64,000 bases of DNA from an uncultured Lachnospiraceae bacterium (GCA_949948735.1 CATLGV010000003.1:1-64000), one strand, 5' to 3'. Shown: positions 53,883 through 61,810, counted from the first letter of the stretch. Notes: generated by a model not told the origin, from the letters alone. A program made the numbers and translations.

Positions 53883-54446
53883 CTATAGCAATCCAACCAG
53901 ATCCAGGCTCGGCTTGAGCGTCTCGCTGCCCGGCTGCCAGTTTGCAGGACATACCTCATCCCCGTGCGCCGCAACAAACTGCAGCGCCTGTACCTTTCGC
54001 AGAAGCTCCTGCGCATTGCGCCCCACATTGCCGGCGCTGACCTCATATGCTACAATCTGTCCCGACGGGTTGACCACAAAAGTCCCGCGCTCCGCCTGTC
54101 CGGCATCCGGAATCAGCACGTCAAAGTCAACGCTCAGCACATGCGTGGGATCCGCAAGCATCGGATATTCCAGCTTCTTAATCCGCTCCGACGCATCCTT
54201 CCATGCCTTGTGCACAAAATGAGAGTCCGTTGAGACCGCGTAAATCTCGCACCCCAGCTTCTTAAATTCTCCGTACTTATCCTGCAGGTCCTCAAGCTCC
54301 GTGGGACACACAAAGGTAAAATCCGCCGGATAGAAGAAAAACACCGACCATTTCCCCAGAATATCCTTTTTGGTTACAGTCACAAAGCTGTCCTTATGGA
54401 ACGCCTGCACACTGAATTCACTGACTTCCTTTAAAATCATTGACAT
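53883..54446 (-). CDS. ahpC: Peroxiredoxin AhpC
   Basis: Reduces hydrogen peroxide and organic peroxides. The 187 residues are a typical two-Cys AhpC, with peroxidatic Cys47 in FTFVCPTELEDL and resolving Cys166 in GDEVCPANW. SVDFDVLIPDAGQAERGTF is a conserved segment. It lies 17 bp upstream of the reductase gene. AAGGAGG precedes the start. A TATAAT box is at 54480-54485, with a TGAGA/TCTCA inverted repeat overlapping it. Confidence 0.97.
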   Translation of the reverse strand: MSMILKEVSEFSVQAFHKDSFVTVTKKDILGKWSVFFFYPADFTFVCPTELEDLQDKYGEFKKLGCEIYAVSTDSHFVHKAWKDASERIKKLEYPMLADPTHVLSVDFDVLIPDAGQAERGTFVVNPSGQIVAYEVSAGNVGRNAQELLRKVQALQFVAAHGDEVCPANWQPGSETLKPSLDLVGLL

Positions 54447-54466
54447 AAATACCAGCCTCCTTTTCT

Positions 54467-54629
54467 ATTGAGAAATCTCATTATATTTCTTCCAGAATAG
54501 CTTTCCGGAAAAATGGGATTTTTATGCATCCATAGGCTTTTTCAACAAATTTCGCCAATTATGCAAAAATAAATTGCTTAATTGACGAAATTGTACTAAT
54601 ATAGTATGTAGCGATATGTCAACATATCG
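54467..54629. promoter_or_regulatory. Divergent ahpC/comFB control region with nested inverted repeats
   Basis: Four marks are visible. The ahpC -10 at 54480-54485 touches a TGAGA/TCTCA inverted repeat. AATTTCGCCAATTA (54548-54561) is inverted as TAATTGACGAAATT (54579-54592), 13 of 14 bases matching. A plus-strand promoter for comFB, TTGACG (54582-54587), 17 bp, TATGTA (54605-54610), overlaps its right arm. CGATATG/CATATCG (54612-54629) is a perfect palindrome right after that -10. Confidence 0.55.
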
Positions 54630-54662
54630 TTTGCCTGTTTCAATTGACAAAGGGGGATTGCC

Positions 54663-54932
54663 ATGGAAGGTTTAAGAAATATAACGGAAGAGGATGTAGA
54701 ATATCAGTTAAATAAGTTATTGCCAACGATGCCCAATGTGTGCTCCTGCGACGCCTGCAAGCTCGATATGGCCACTTATGCACTCAACCGTTTAAAGCCC
54801 AATTATGTCCGCACAGATACAGGTGCCCTGTTTCACAAGGTAAACACCTCTTCCACGCAGGCAAAAACAGAAATCCTTACGGCAGTCGTGACTGCCATCA
54901 ATGTCATCGGCGCGCATCCGCACCATGATTAG
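54663..54932 (+). CDS. comFB: ComFB family protein (late competence development)
   Basis: A small cytoplasmic protein of 89 residues. ComFB of Bacillus is in the competence operon, and cyanobacterial members bind cyclic di-nucleotides. NVCSCDACKLDMATYALNRLKPNYV is the core signature, with the C-x2-C-type pair and the LKPNYV motif. It is a lone gene here, with its own promoter, operator-like palindrome and terminator (54963-54996), and no com genes nearby. Signalling through a nucleotide messenger is plausible rather than DNA uptake. Confidence 0.88.
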   Translation: MEGLRNITEEDVEYQLNKLLPTMPNVCSCDACKLDMATYALNRLKPNYVRTDTGALFHKVNTSSTQAKTEILTAVVTAINVIGAHPHHD

Positions 54933-54962
54933 AACGGCAGATTTTTTCAGCAGATAACATCA

Positions 54963-54996
54963 AAACGGAATGAAGAAGCACTTTCATTCCGTTTCT
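54963..54996 (+). terminator. Terminator of comFB
   Basis: AAACGGAATGAA (54963-54974) pairs with TTTCATTCCGTTT (54982-54993), followed by T-rich sequence on the plus strand. It can also end minus-strand transcripts. Confidence 0.75.
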
Positions 54997-55036
54997 TTTT
55001 GTATCTTTTTCTTTTCTGTCTTTTTATTAAAGGTCT

Positions 55037-55354
55037 TCAGTACAGTGGTTTTTCCCACTGATACCGCTTCAGGTCCACACAGCCGTCCGTCAGCCGGACG
55101 CCCTCCGCTTCAAGCAGCGTTATCTGCCGGTTCCCGCCGCCAAACGCAAACGCCTCCGACACCCTGCCCTCCCTGTTGACCACTCTGTAACACGGAATCT
55201 TCTCCGGATCCGGGTTTACATGCAGCGCGTACCCCACGACCCGCGCCCAGCGCTTATTGCCCGCAAGCGCGGCAATCTGCCCGTAGGTCGCGACCTGCCC
55301 GCAGGGAATCTGCTTTACGACCTCATATATGCGCTCAAATACAGATGCTTCCAT
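55037..55354 (-). CDS. MGMT-family DNA alkyltransferase-like protein
   Basis: A 105-residue protein holding only the C-terminal DNA-binding/active-site domain of O6-alkylguanine-DNA alkyltransferases. The helix-turn-helix region is GQVATYGQIAALAG. The active-site motif reads IPCYRVVNREG, so the Cys is kept but the usual PCHR His is Tyr. Alkyltransferase-like proteins (ATL) have Trp or Ala in place of Cys, so this is neither type exactly. It lies 22 bp after the aldolase-like gene. Confidence 0.88.
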   Translation of the reverse strand: MEASVFERIYEVVKQIPCGQVATYGQIAALAGNKRWARVVGYALHVNPDPEKIPCYRVVNREGRVSEAFAFGGGNRQITLLEAEGVRLTDGCVDLKRYQWEKPLY

Positions 55355-55375
55355 ATTCTCCTCCGGACAACGGCC

Positions 55376-56350
55376 TTAATCCAACGCGACAACTTCCTTA
55401 TAGAACTCGGCGTAGTCGCTGCGCTTCTGCTTCGTAAACTCAATCGCCGTCCTCGGATGCTGGTTAAGCTGTCCCGTCATCATATACTGCAGATCATAGC
55501 CCCATACAATACCGTCTTCCTTGAGCTTGTTCATGTACTTCTCCACAAACTGTATCGCAGGATACGTGCTGTACTTGGGGTTCTTCAAAAAGCCCAGCAA
55601 AAGCTCCATCGCGCAGTTGCCCGCGCCGCGCCCCATACCCGCGTAAGTAGCGTCAAGCCAGTCTACCCCGTCGCCGACGGACTCTATCGTATTCGCAAAC
55701 GCCAGCTGCTGGTTATTGTGCGCATGGATGCCCAGCTTTTTGTCGTACTTGACCGCAAACTCCATATAAATATCCGCAAGCCGCTCAATCTGCTCGGGAT
55801 ACAGGGAGCCGTAGCTGTCCACAATATAAAATACGTTGACGGGCGTCTTGCCCAGAAGATCCAGCGCAGCCTTCAAATCACTCTCCCGGCTGTTGGAAAT
55901 CGCCATAATATTGCAGCAGACCTCATACCCTTTCCGAAATGCGTCCTCTATCATATCCGCCGCGGCCGGTATCGTATTCAAATATGTAGCCACGCGAATC
56001 AGGTCAATCGGGCTGTCCGCCCTGTCGAGAATGTCGTTCTTATAATCGCACCGGCCCACATCGGCCATGACCGATATTTTAAGCGGCGTGTTATTGTCGC
56101 CTACAATCGCACGGATGTCCTCATCCCTGCTGAACTTCCACTTGCCGAACTTGCTCTCGTCAAACATCTCTGTGGATGCCTTATAGCCAAACTCCATATA
56201 ATCCACGCCGGCCTTCACATTGGTCTGATAAAGCGCCCGCACAAATTCATCCGAAAAATAGAAATCATTCACCAGGCCTCCGTCCCGCAGCGTAGCGTCC
56301 AGAACCTTTACGCTCGGCCTGTAATCCATCAGCTTTGTTACCTCTTTCAT
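55376..56350 (-). CDS. DRE-TIM (HMGL-like) aldolase-domain protein
   Basis: A 324-residue TIM-barrel protein of the HMG-CoA lyase/isopropylmalate-synthase superfamily. The motif DATLRDGGLVNDFYF supplies the Arg-Asp metal and substrate site (DRE motif with DRDGG). VDYMEFGYKAS and GIHAHNNQQLAFANTI carry the His-x-His metal ligands; GMGRGAGNCAMELLL closes the barrel. Related proteins serve as 4-hydroxy-2-oxovalerate aldolases or in capsule sugar synthesis. No partner dehydrogenase is nearby, so the substrate is unknown. Confidence 0.85.
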   Translation of the reverse strand: MKEVTKLMDYRPSVKVLDATLRDGGLVNDFYFSDEFVRALYQTNVKAGVDYMEFGYKASTEMFDESKFGKWKFSRDEDIRAIVGDNNTPLKISVMADVGRCDYKNDILDRADSPIDLIRVATYLNTIPAAADMIEDAFRKGYEVCCNIMAISNSRESDLKAALDLLGKTPVNVFYIVDSYGSLYPEQIERLADIYMEFAVKYDKKLGIHAHNNQQLAFANTIESVGDGVDWLDATYAGMGRGAGNCAMELLLGFLKNPKYSTYPAIQFVEKYMNKLKEDGIVWGYDLQYMMTGQLNQHPRTAIEFTKQKRSDYAEFYKEVVALD

Positions 56351-56468
56351 CTTAAAGCACCGCTCCTTCCCTGCCCGAATACGCCGGGCATGCCTCGATT
56401 TTATCCGGTATCATGTCTGACGCCATTGTAGCATAGCCGCCGCAAAAAATCCAGAAATTTCTCATCCG

Positions 56469-57329
56469 TTATTCTGTCGGTTTCTGGTAAAAACGCCCCG
56501 ACAGCTCCTCCGTCTTAATCACATTCACAAAGGCAGCGGGATCTACCTGCTTTACGGCCCGGATGACGCGCTTGCTCTCCTCTCCGGACACGACGGAATA
56601 AATAATATTTCTCTCCTCGTGCTCGTAAGAGCCCGCTCCCTCAAGTATCGTCGCGCCATGGTTGCTGACGGAATAAATCGCCTCGCACACTGCCTTTCCT
56701 TTGTTGGTGACAACAAACAGCGTCTGCTTCTGATACCGCTTATACAGTATGTGCAGCACCTGCGTGGAAGCATACTGAAAGATAATCGAATACAAGGCCT
56801 TGTCCCACCCGAACAGCAGGCCCGCGACCAAAATAATCACCGCGTTTAATCCCAGAACAATATTCCATGAATCCACCCCGCTCCTGGTCGAGAGATAGAT
56901 GGATATAAAGTCCGTCCCGCCGGTCGTCGCGTTCATCATCAGGCACAGACTGATGACAAAGCCGTTAATCATCCCGCCGAATATGCTGATCAGCAGGATA
57001 TCATATGTAATGACATGCGCCGGAATAATATCCGTAAGGACGCTGGTCAGAACAATCATCAGGCAGGAATACAGCGTGAATTTCTTTCCGATAAAACGGA
57101 AGCCGATATAAATGGGAAGCGCATTCAATATCAGATTGACCAGCGTGTAAGGCGGCTCGACATGCAGAAAGCTTTCGGCTGCCCGCTGAATCAATATCGT
57201 CAGCCCGGTCGCGCCGCCGGGATACAGGCCGCCTGTCCGCACAAAGGTTTTGATATTGACCGCCATAAGCAGGGCCGCAATACATATTACGACAATTCGT
57301 TTTCCGTCCTTTTTCAAATCAAAGCTCAT
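56469..57329 (-). CDS. YitT family membrane protein
   Basis: A 286-residue protein with five or six N-terminal membrane helices (ICIAALLMAVNIKTFV; LMIVLTSVLTDIIP) and a C-terminal DUF2179 cytoplasmic domain. GGLYPGGATGLTILIQ and GGTDFISIYLSTRSG are family signatures. Members are abundant in Firmicutes and their role is unsettled. It starts 6 bp after the purN stop, so is co-transcribed with it. Confidence 0.93.
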   Translation of the reverse strand: MSFDLKKDGKRIVVICIAALLMAVNIKTFVRTGGLYPGGATGLTILIQRAAESFLHVEPPYTLVNLILNALPIYIGFRFIGKKFTLYSCLMIVLTSVLTDIIPAHVITYDILLISIFGGMINGFVISLCLMMNATTGGTDFISIYLSTRSGVDSWNIVLGLNAVIILVAGLLFGWDKALYSIIFQYASTQVLHILYKRYQKQTLFVVTNKGKAVCEAIYSVSNHGATILEGAGSYEHEERNIIYSVVSGEESKRVIRAVKQVDPAAFVNVIKTEELSGRFYQKPTE

Positions 57330-57335
57330 ATCCGT

Positions 57336-57929
57336 TTACCCCAGCTCTATCTTTTCATTTGCAATATCGGAGATTACTTCAACCAGAAATGCATGCTCTC
57401 TCTCCAAAACCCGCGCTGCCAGCACCTCGGCCGTATCGTCCGGCAGGACCGACACCGTTGTCTGCGCAACGATCTCGCCGCTGTCATACTCGGCGTTGAC
57501 ACGGTGTATGGTGACGCCGGTCTCCTGCTCATGCGCCGCGATAACGGCCTCGTGGACATGAATGCCGTACATCCCCCTGCCGCCGTACTTGGGCAGCAGC
57601 GCCGGATGAATATTAAACACACGGTTGTGATACCGATTCAAAACGGACGGATGCAGCATCCGCATATATCCTGCAAGAAAAATCATGTCAATCTGATACT
57701 CTGCCAGAACCTCCAGTATCTTTTCCGCCAAAGCCTCCTCGCTTCCAAGGAGCTTCGCGCTCAGATGATAATGGGGAAGCCCTTCCCGCCGCGCCCGTTC
57801 CAGCGCCATCGAATCCTTATTGTTGCTGATTACCACTGCCACCCTCGCACGGATCCGGTTCTGCTTGCAGCCGTCGATGATCGCCTGCATATCGCTGCCG
57901 CCGTGTGACGCAAATACCGCAATATTCAT
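57336..57929 (-). CDS. purN: Phosphoribosylglycinamide formyltransferase
   Basis: Formylates GAR with 10-formyl-THF in purine biosynthesis. The 197 residues have NIAVFASHGGSDMQAIID, FLAGYMRMLHPSVL, HPALLPKYGGRGMYGIHVHE and VHRVNAEYDSGEIV-like TIHRVNAEYDSG. The catalytic His and Asp are both present. The ATG at 57929 follows GGAGGAACAA. It is separated from other pur genes, none of which are in the window. Confidence 0.95.
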   Translation of the reverse strand: MNIAVFASHGGSDMQAIIDGCKQNRIRARVAVVISNNKDSMALERARREGLPHYHLSAKLLGSEEALAEKILEVLAEYQIDMIFLAGYMRMLHPSVLNRYHNRVFNIHPALLPKYGGRGMYGIHVHEAVIAAHEQETGVTIHRVNAEYDSGEIVAQTTVSVLPDDTAEVLAARVLEREHAFLVEVISDIANEKIELG

Positions 57930-58010
57930 TTGTTCCTCCATTCCGAAGCTGTCCGCTTCCTGTCATATTGTCTATAGTATAGCATATATTTCCATTTCGA
58001 TACATACAAA

Positions 58011-58075
58011 AAAAAGCAGGCCCGGCAGCCTGCGTTCAAAGAAAATGCGGCAAGCCTGACAGCCTGCCGCATTTT
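58011..58075 (-). terminator. Twin-hairpin terminator of the padR operon, copy B of a dispersed repeat
   Basis: GCAGGC/GCCTGC (58016-58033) is followed on the minus strand by T8. The linker GTTCAAAG leads to a second hairpin, AAAATGCGGCA (58042-58052) with TGCCGCATTTT (58065-58075). The unit matches 17150-17197 in architecture and linker. Confidence 0.8.
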
Positions 58076-58111
58076 CCATCCCAACCGGTTCTGCGGTTGT
58101 CGCAATTTCCT

Positions 58112-58948
58112 TTATTCATCCTGTTTTCCGGAAACGGAGATATTTCCCATGTCCGTGCTGATTTCTATCCTGCCCAGGCCGCTTCCGCGGCTGGAATAAC
58201 GGGTGCCCTCCTTCCGGCCGTTTACCCGTACGCTGCCCAGCTCTGCCTCAAGATCCAGATCATATCCGGTAAGCGGCTGCGCCGCGTCGACCACGGTATC
58301 TCCGATATCCGTCTCGATTTCCAGGCTGTCGAAGGTACAGTCCTTCAGCTTTACGTTGCCCACGTCGCTGCCGCAGACAGCGTCGCCAAGCGCCGTATCG
58401 TCCACCGTAATATTGCCTGTATCGCTGTCAATGCTTGAGCTGTCAAAGCCGCACGCACTGATTTCAACATTGCCTACGTCCGTATCTATGCCGCACTTGG
58501 CAGCCTCAATGCCTGTCATCTCAATATTGCCCACGTCAATTCCGACGCTCACCGTCTCCATGGCCGTTCCCTGCGGAATTGTCACATGCAGCGCCGCTTT
58601 GTTTCTGCCGGCGAAAAAGTTCCAGCCCCATCCTCTTTTTACAGTCTGCTTTACATAGAGCGTGCCGTTTTTCACCTCGCAGGCCAGCTCAAGCCCTTTT
58701 GTATACTCAAATTCGACCTGATAAGCGTCCCCCGTCTCAATCCGCAGATCCAGCACCTCCGCATCTATATTGATGCTGTCAAAAGCCTCCAGCGCCTGCT
58801 CGTCGGCGGTTGATTCGCTGATTTCCATGCCCCCGGATCTTTTCGCCTCTTTGTCAAATATGCCCGCCCCCATGATGTTCACGGCCGTTCCTATAATGAT
58901 GCAGCACACCGTGACTACGGTAATCGCTATAATATATTTATTCTTCAT
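58112..58948 (-). CDS. DUF4097 beta-strand-repeat membrane-anchored protein
   Basis: A 278-residue protein with one N-terminal membrane helix (YIIAITVVTVCCIIIG). The rest is an extracytoplasmic right-handed beta helix made of repeats such as VGIDVGNIEMTGIE, IDTDVGNVEISACG and IDSDTGNITVDDTA. DUF4097/DUF4098-type proteins are often controlled by PadR regulators and linked to envelope stress. It follows the HAAS-type membrane protein gene by 28 bp and is the last gene of the padR operon. Confidence 0.9.
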   Translation of the reverse strand: MKNKYIIAITVVTVCCIIIGTAVNIMGAGIFDKEAKRSGGMEISESTADEQALEAFDSINIDAEVLDLRIETGDAYQVEFEYTKGLELACEVKNGTLYVKQTVKRGWGWNFFAGRNKAALHVTIPQGTAMETVSVGIDVGNIEMTGIEAAKCGIDTDVGNVEISACGFDSSSIDSDTGNITVDDTALGDAVCGSDVGNVKLKDCTFDSLEIETDIGDTVVDAAQPLTGYDLDLEAELGSVRVNGRKEGTRYSSRGSGLGRIEISTDMGNISVSGKQDE

Positions 58949-58976
58949 TTCTGCCTTCCTCCTTCCGCAGCTTTCC

Positions 58977-59939
58977 TTATTCACGATACATGGTTTTAAT
59001 CAGCGACTCAACGACTCCTGCTATCACCCACACGATCCATGTATAATGCCAGTGAAACGTCAGAAAGCTCCAGCACAGGTAAATACATGTCACGCTGGGC
59101 CAGTAAACCGACATAACCGCTTCCACGGTCTTGTTGTTATACCGCACCTGCCGCTGCGACGGCACAAATGCCGCACCCATGGTGTCGCTCTTATTCAGGG
59201 ATAATACCGTCGCATATCCGCCGCCGATATTTCCTGCCGCCACAAACAGAAATACGCCCACGCCGACAATAATAAACATCAGCACATTCGTAAAGCCCAC
59301 GCTCCATGAAAGCATGCCGAATATCATATGCGGCAATACGCTCAGGATACAGAGAATCACGCCAATCGTGATCATCATCGCATGCGTCATGCGGAAGCTC
59401 TCCCGCTGATTATGCACATACTCCGCCGTTGCAAAGCTTATGCTGCATTGGTGGGTCTTGAAATATTCCCATTTCCCCATTGTGATTCCCGAAAACACAA
59501 ACAGCCCGACAGCCACCGCGATCATGCTGAACATGAATACCAGCGCAAACTGCCCGCTTCTGCTCCAGCTGTCTCCCACCCTGACCAGAAAGCCGCATAC
59601 GCTGATAATACACAGAAATACCCCCAATGCCCGCATATATCCCGCGCGTGCTTTGTCCCTGAGATACGCCTTTACCTCCTCGAGCGTGACCGTCTTAAAG
59701 CCGCCGATTTGTTCCTGCACCATCAGATTCTTTATGCCCAGATCCTCGGCGATTTCATCCAGATTCCCAAACTCCGATATCACAATGCCAATCGCCTCGT
59801 TCTCGGTCCTGCCCTCATTTCTAAGCTCCGTATATTTGTCCTCCATCATCTGCCACAATTCATTCTTGGCCTTTCTGGTTTCCGCTGTGTTTGGGAGCTT
59901 CGCAAACATTGTCTCCAAATAGTTACTGATTGTCTCCAC
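58977..59939 (-). CDS. Permease-prefix/HAAS-type membrane protein
   Basis: A 320-residue protein. Residues 1-80 form a helical cytoplasmic domain (METISNYLETMFAKLP; ETRKAKNELWQMMEDKY; FGNLDEIAEDLG) that is a hallmark of proteins paired with PadR regulators. The rest has five or six membrane helices (GVFLCIISVCGFLV; LVFMFSMIAVAVGLFVFSG; MMITIGVILCILSVL). Its end overlaps nothing; its start overlaps the padR gene by 17 bp, so translation is coupled. Its partner DUF4097 protein follows. Exact role is unknown. Confidence 0.88.
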   Translation of the reverse strand: METISNYLETMFAKLPNTAETRKAKNELWQMMEDKYTELRNEGRTENEAIGIVISEFGNLDEIAEDLGIKNLMVQEQIGGFKTVTLEEVKAYLRDKARAGYMRALGVFLCIISVCGFLVRVGDSWSRSGQFALVFMFSMIAVAVGLFVFSGITMGKWEYFKTHQCSISFATAEYVHNQRESFRMTHAMMITIGVILCILSVLPHMIFGMLSWSVGFTNVLMFIIVGVGVFLFVAAGNIGGGYATVLSLNKSDTMGAAFVPSQRQVRYNNKTVEAVMSVYWPSVTCIYLCWSFLTFHWHYTWIVWVIAGVVESLIKTMYRE

Positions 59940-60276
59940 TATAATTCCCCTCCTTTATAAAGCGTTCCACAACTTCCTTCGTCAATGCCCATTCCGCGCA
60001 TTTTTCAAGGTAATACGCCCGCCCCGGCTCTGTTATGCGGTAATACGTCCTGCGCCGCCCGTTCTCCGTGTTATCGTTGAAGGACTCGATATATCCGTTC
60101 TTCTCCATACGTGTGAAAGCCGAATACAGCGTTGTCTCCTTTATCAGGTACTTCTCCTGCGACAGGCTCTTAATCTGCTTGGAAATCTCGTATCCGTAAG
60201 AAGGCCCCTCCAACAGCAGATATAAAATCATCGTGTCATTATACCCGCGTATCACATCACTGCTGATACTGTTCAT
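59923..60276 (-). CDS. PadR-family transcriptional regulator
   Basis: A 117-residue winged-helix regulator. MILYLLLEGPSYGYEISKQIKSLS and ETTLYSAFTRMEKNGYIESF are the PadR core, with RRRTYYRITEPGRAYY the wing and WALTKEVVERF the C-terminal helix. It is first in an operon with a HAAS-type membrane protein and a DUF4097 protein, a module found across Firmicutes for sensing envelope damage. It probably represses its own promoter (60381-60409). Two 30-bp repeats fill its leader. Confidence 0.93.
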   Translation of the reverse strand: MNSISSDVIRGYNDTMILYLLLEGPSYGYEISKQIKSLSQEKYLIKETTLYSAFTRMEKNGYIESFNDNTENGRRRTYYRITEPGRAYYLEKCAEWALTKEVVERFIKEGNYSGDNQ

Positions 60277-60316
60277 GTGGCTTCATCCTCTCCCTTCTGC
60301 CCCTTAGCGGGTGCGT

Positions 60317-60376
60317 GCTACGGCTATCGTTGGTATGTCTGTCGTTGCTACGTCTATCATGCTATGTCTGTCGTGG
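60317..60376. repeat. Two alternating ~30-bp tandem repeats in the padR leader
   Basis: Seen directly: four units start TACG or TATG at 60319, 60334, 60349 and 60363 (steps 15, 15, 14). Units 1 and 3 read TACGNCTATC; units 2 and 4 read TATGTCTGTCG. They therefore form two copies of a 30-bp double unit. They begin at the likely transcription start and cover most of the untranslated leader. Confidence 0.6.
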
Positions 60377-60380
60377 TATT

Positions 60381-60409
60381 AATATAGCACAGCGCCTCCG
60401 CCATGTCAA
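60381..60409 (-). promoter_or_regulatory. Promoter of the padR operon
   Basis: On the minus strand a perfect TTGACA (60404-60409), 17 bp and TATATT (60381-60386). Transcription would start about 60374, inside the leader repeats. Confidence 0.8.
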
Positions 60410-60490
60410 TACGCAAAAGCAAATTTATTGATTCCGTGAAAGATACCGGAAAAATCAGATATTAACTCCCCCCAAAGGCGCCGGCGCCAC

Positions 60491-60533
60491 TTGACAGGAG
60501 AAGCAAATCGTGTTATATTCGTTCAAAAATGAA
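60491..60533 (+). promoter_or_regulatory. Promoter and candidate MarR operator
   Basis: TTGACA (60491-60496), a 17-bp spacer and TATATT (60514-60519). TTCAAAAATGAA lies immediately downstream of the -10, a short inverted repeat suited to a MarR dimer and autoregulation. A further TTTGAA is at about 60543. Confidence 0.7.
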
Positions 60534-60592
60534 TAGTACAAATTTGAAGCAAAAGCAAACCGACACAATTCACCGTAAAAAGGAGACTGATA

Positions 60593-61027
60593 ATGAATAT
60601 GAGCATGGACTTTGCCCGAAAGGTGTCTCTTGCATACAGCGCGGCATGCAAGCCTTTATGCCAGGAGCTCGGGCTTCCTCAGACCGCGTTTGACATACTG
60701 ATGTTCCTTGCGAACAACCCGGACTACAACACGGCAAGCGATATTGTCGAAGTACGCAAAATCAAGGCGAACCTGGTATCGGTTAATGTCGATAAGCTGG
60801 TGCGGAAGGGCTATCTGGAGCGTGAGACGCTCCGGGGCGACAGACGAAAGACGCAGCTGACCTGTACGGAACAGGCGGCACCGATCATAGAAAAAGGCCG
60901 CCGCCTGCAGACATCCTTTGGGGAGCGGCTTATGACAGATATAGACGCACAAACGCGTCAGGCCTTTTGGGAGGCCATTCGCAGGATTGGCAAAAATCTG
61001 GACACGATATTGGAAGGAGAGAATTGA
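60593..61027 (+). CDS. MarR-family transcriptional regulator
   Basis: A 144-residue winged-helix regulator. The DNA-binding core is LPQTAFDILMFLANNP, DIVEVRKIKANLVSVNVDKLVRKGYLER and RGDRRKTQLTCTE. Effector residues cannot be read. AAAGGAG precedes the ATG at 60593. It is first in an operon with the TauE-type transporter, one base apart, so it probably controls anion export. Confidence 0.93.
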   Translation: MNMSMDFARKVSLAYSAACKPLCQELGLPQTAFDILMFLANNPDYNTASDIVEVRKIKANLVSVNVDKLVRKGYLERETLRGDRRKTQLTCTEQAAPIIEKGRRLQTSFGERLMTDIDAQTRQAFWEAIRRIGKNLDTILEGEN

Positions 61028-61028
61028 T

Positions 61029-61805
61029 ATGGAATGGCTTTTTATCATTGCAGTAACTTTTTTTGCGGGCATGGGCGCCGGACTGGGCACAGGATTTGCG
61101 GGTATGAGCGCGGCGGCCGTAATCAGCCCGATGCTGATAACGTTTCTCGATATGGACCCCTATATGGCCGTGGGAATCGCGCTGTCATCGGATGTGCTCG
61201 CAAGCGCGGTATCCGCGTATACCTATGGAAAAAATAAAAATCTGGACGTCAAAAACGGATTGCTTATGATGATAAGCGTACTGTCCTTCACCGTTGTCGG
61301 CAGCTACATCGCCAGTCTGGTTCCGCCCGCCACAATGGGAAATTTCTCCGTGCTGATGACCTTTTTGCTGGGAATTAAATTCATCGTCCGTCCGGTAATG
61401 ACCACGAAGGAGTCCATGCAGGGCGTTTCGGCCAAAAAAAGAGCGGTACAGTCCATTCTGTGCGGCGTTCTCATCGGCTTTATATGCGGCTTTATCGGCG
61501 CGGGCGGCGGCATGATGATGCTGCTCATCCTGACGACCGTGCTCGGCTACGAATTAAAGACCGCCGTGGGCACAAGCGTATTTATCATGGCGTTCACCGC
61601 GTTTACAGGCGCAGTCTCACACTTCGCAATCGGCGGTGCGCCGGACTGGCTTATCTGGAGCCTGTGCGTTGTGTTCACCCTGCTGTGGGCAAGAATTGCC
61701 GCCGTATTCGCCAATAAAGCGACGCCCAAAACCCTCAACCGGGCAACCGGCATCGTCCTTGTAATTCTGGGACTGGTTATCTTTCTGTTTTCGCAGGTGC
61801 GCTGA
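61029..61805 (+). CDS. Sulfite exporter TauE/SafE family permease
   Basis: A 258-residue TSUP-family membrane protein with about seven or eight helices. The two halves are repeats, each with a glycine-rich stretch (FFAGMGAGLGTGFAGMS; CGFIGAGGGMMMLLILT). The family exports organic or inorganic sulfur compounds such as sulfite, taurine breakdown products or thiosulfate. The ATG at 61029 is one base after the marR stop; a longer frame is not likely. It is followed by a strong terminator. Confidence 0.92.
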   Translation: MEWLFIIAVTFFAGMGAGLGTGFAGMSAAAVISPMLITFLDMDPYMAVGIALSSDVLASAVSAYTYGKNKNLDVKNGLLMMISVLSFTVVGSYIASLVPPATMGNFSVLMTFLLGIKFIVRPVMTTKESMQGVSAKKRAVQSILCGVLIGFICGFIGAGGGMMMLLILTTVLGYELKTAVGTSVFIMAFTAFTGAVSHFAIGGAPDWLIWSLCVVFTLLWARIAAVFANKATPKTLNRATGIVLVILGLVIFLFSQVR

Positions 61806-61810
61806 CAGCC

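Larger units (their letters stand above)
60277..60592. other. Divergent padR/marR intergenic region
   Basis: 316 bp without a gene. From left to right it contains the padR ribosome site, the tandem leader repeats (60317-60376), the minus-strand padR promoter (60381-60409), a spacer, the plus-strand marR promoter (60491-60519) and a TTCA/TGAA palindrome next to it. Confidence 0.7.

Noticed and set aside
52444..54222. 592-codon plus-strand frame opposite the AhpC reductase pair
   Set aside because: It spans two convincing minus-strand genes and has no family motif.
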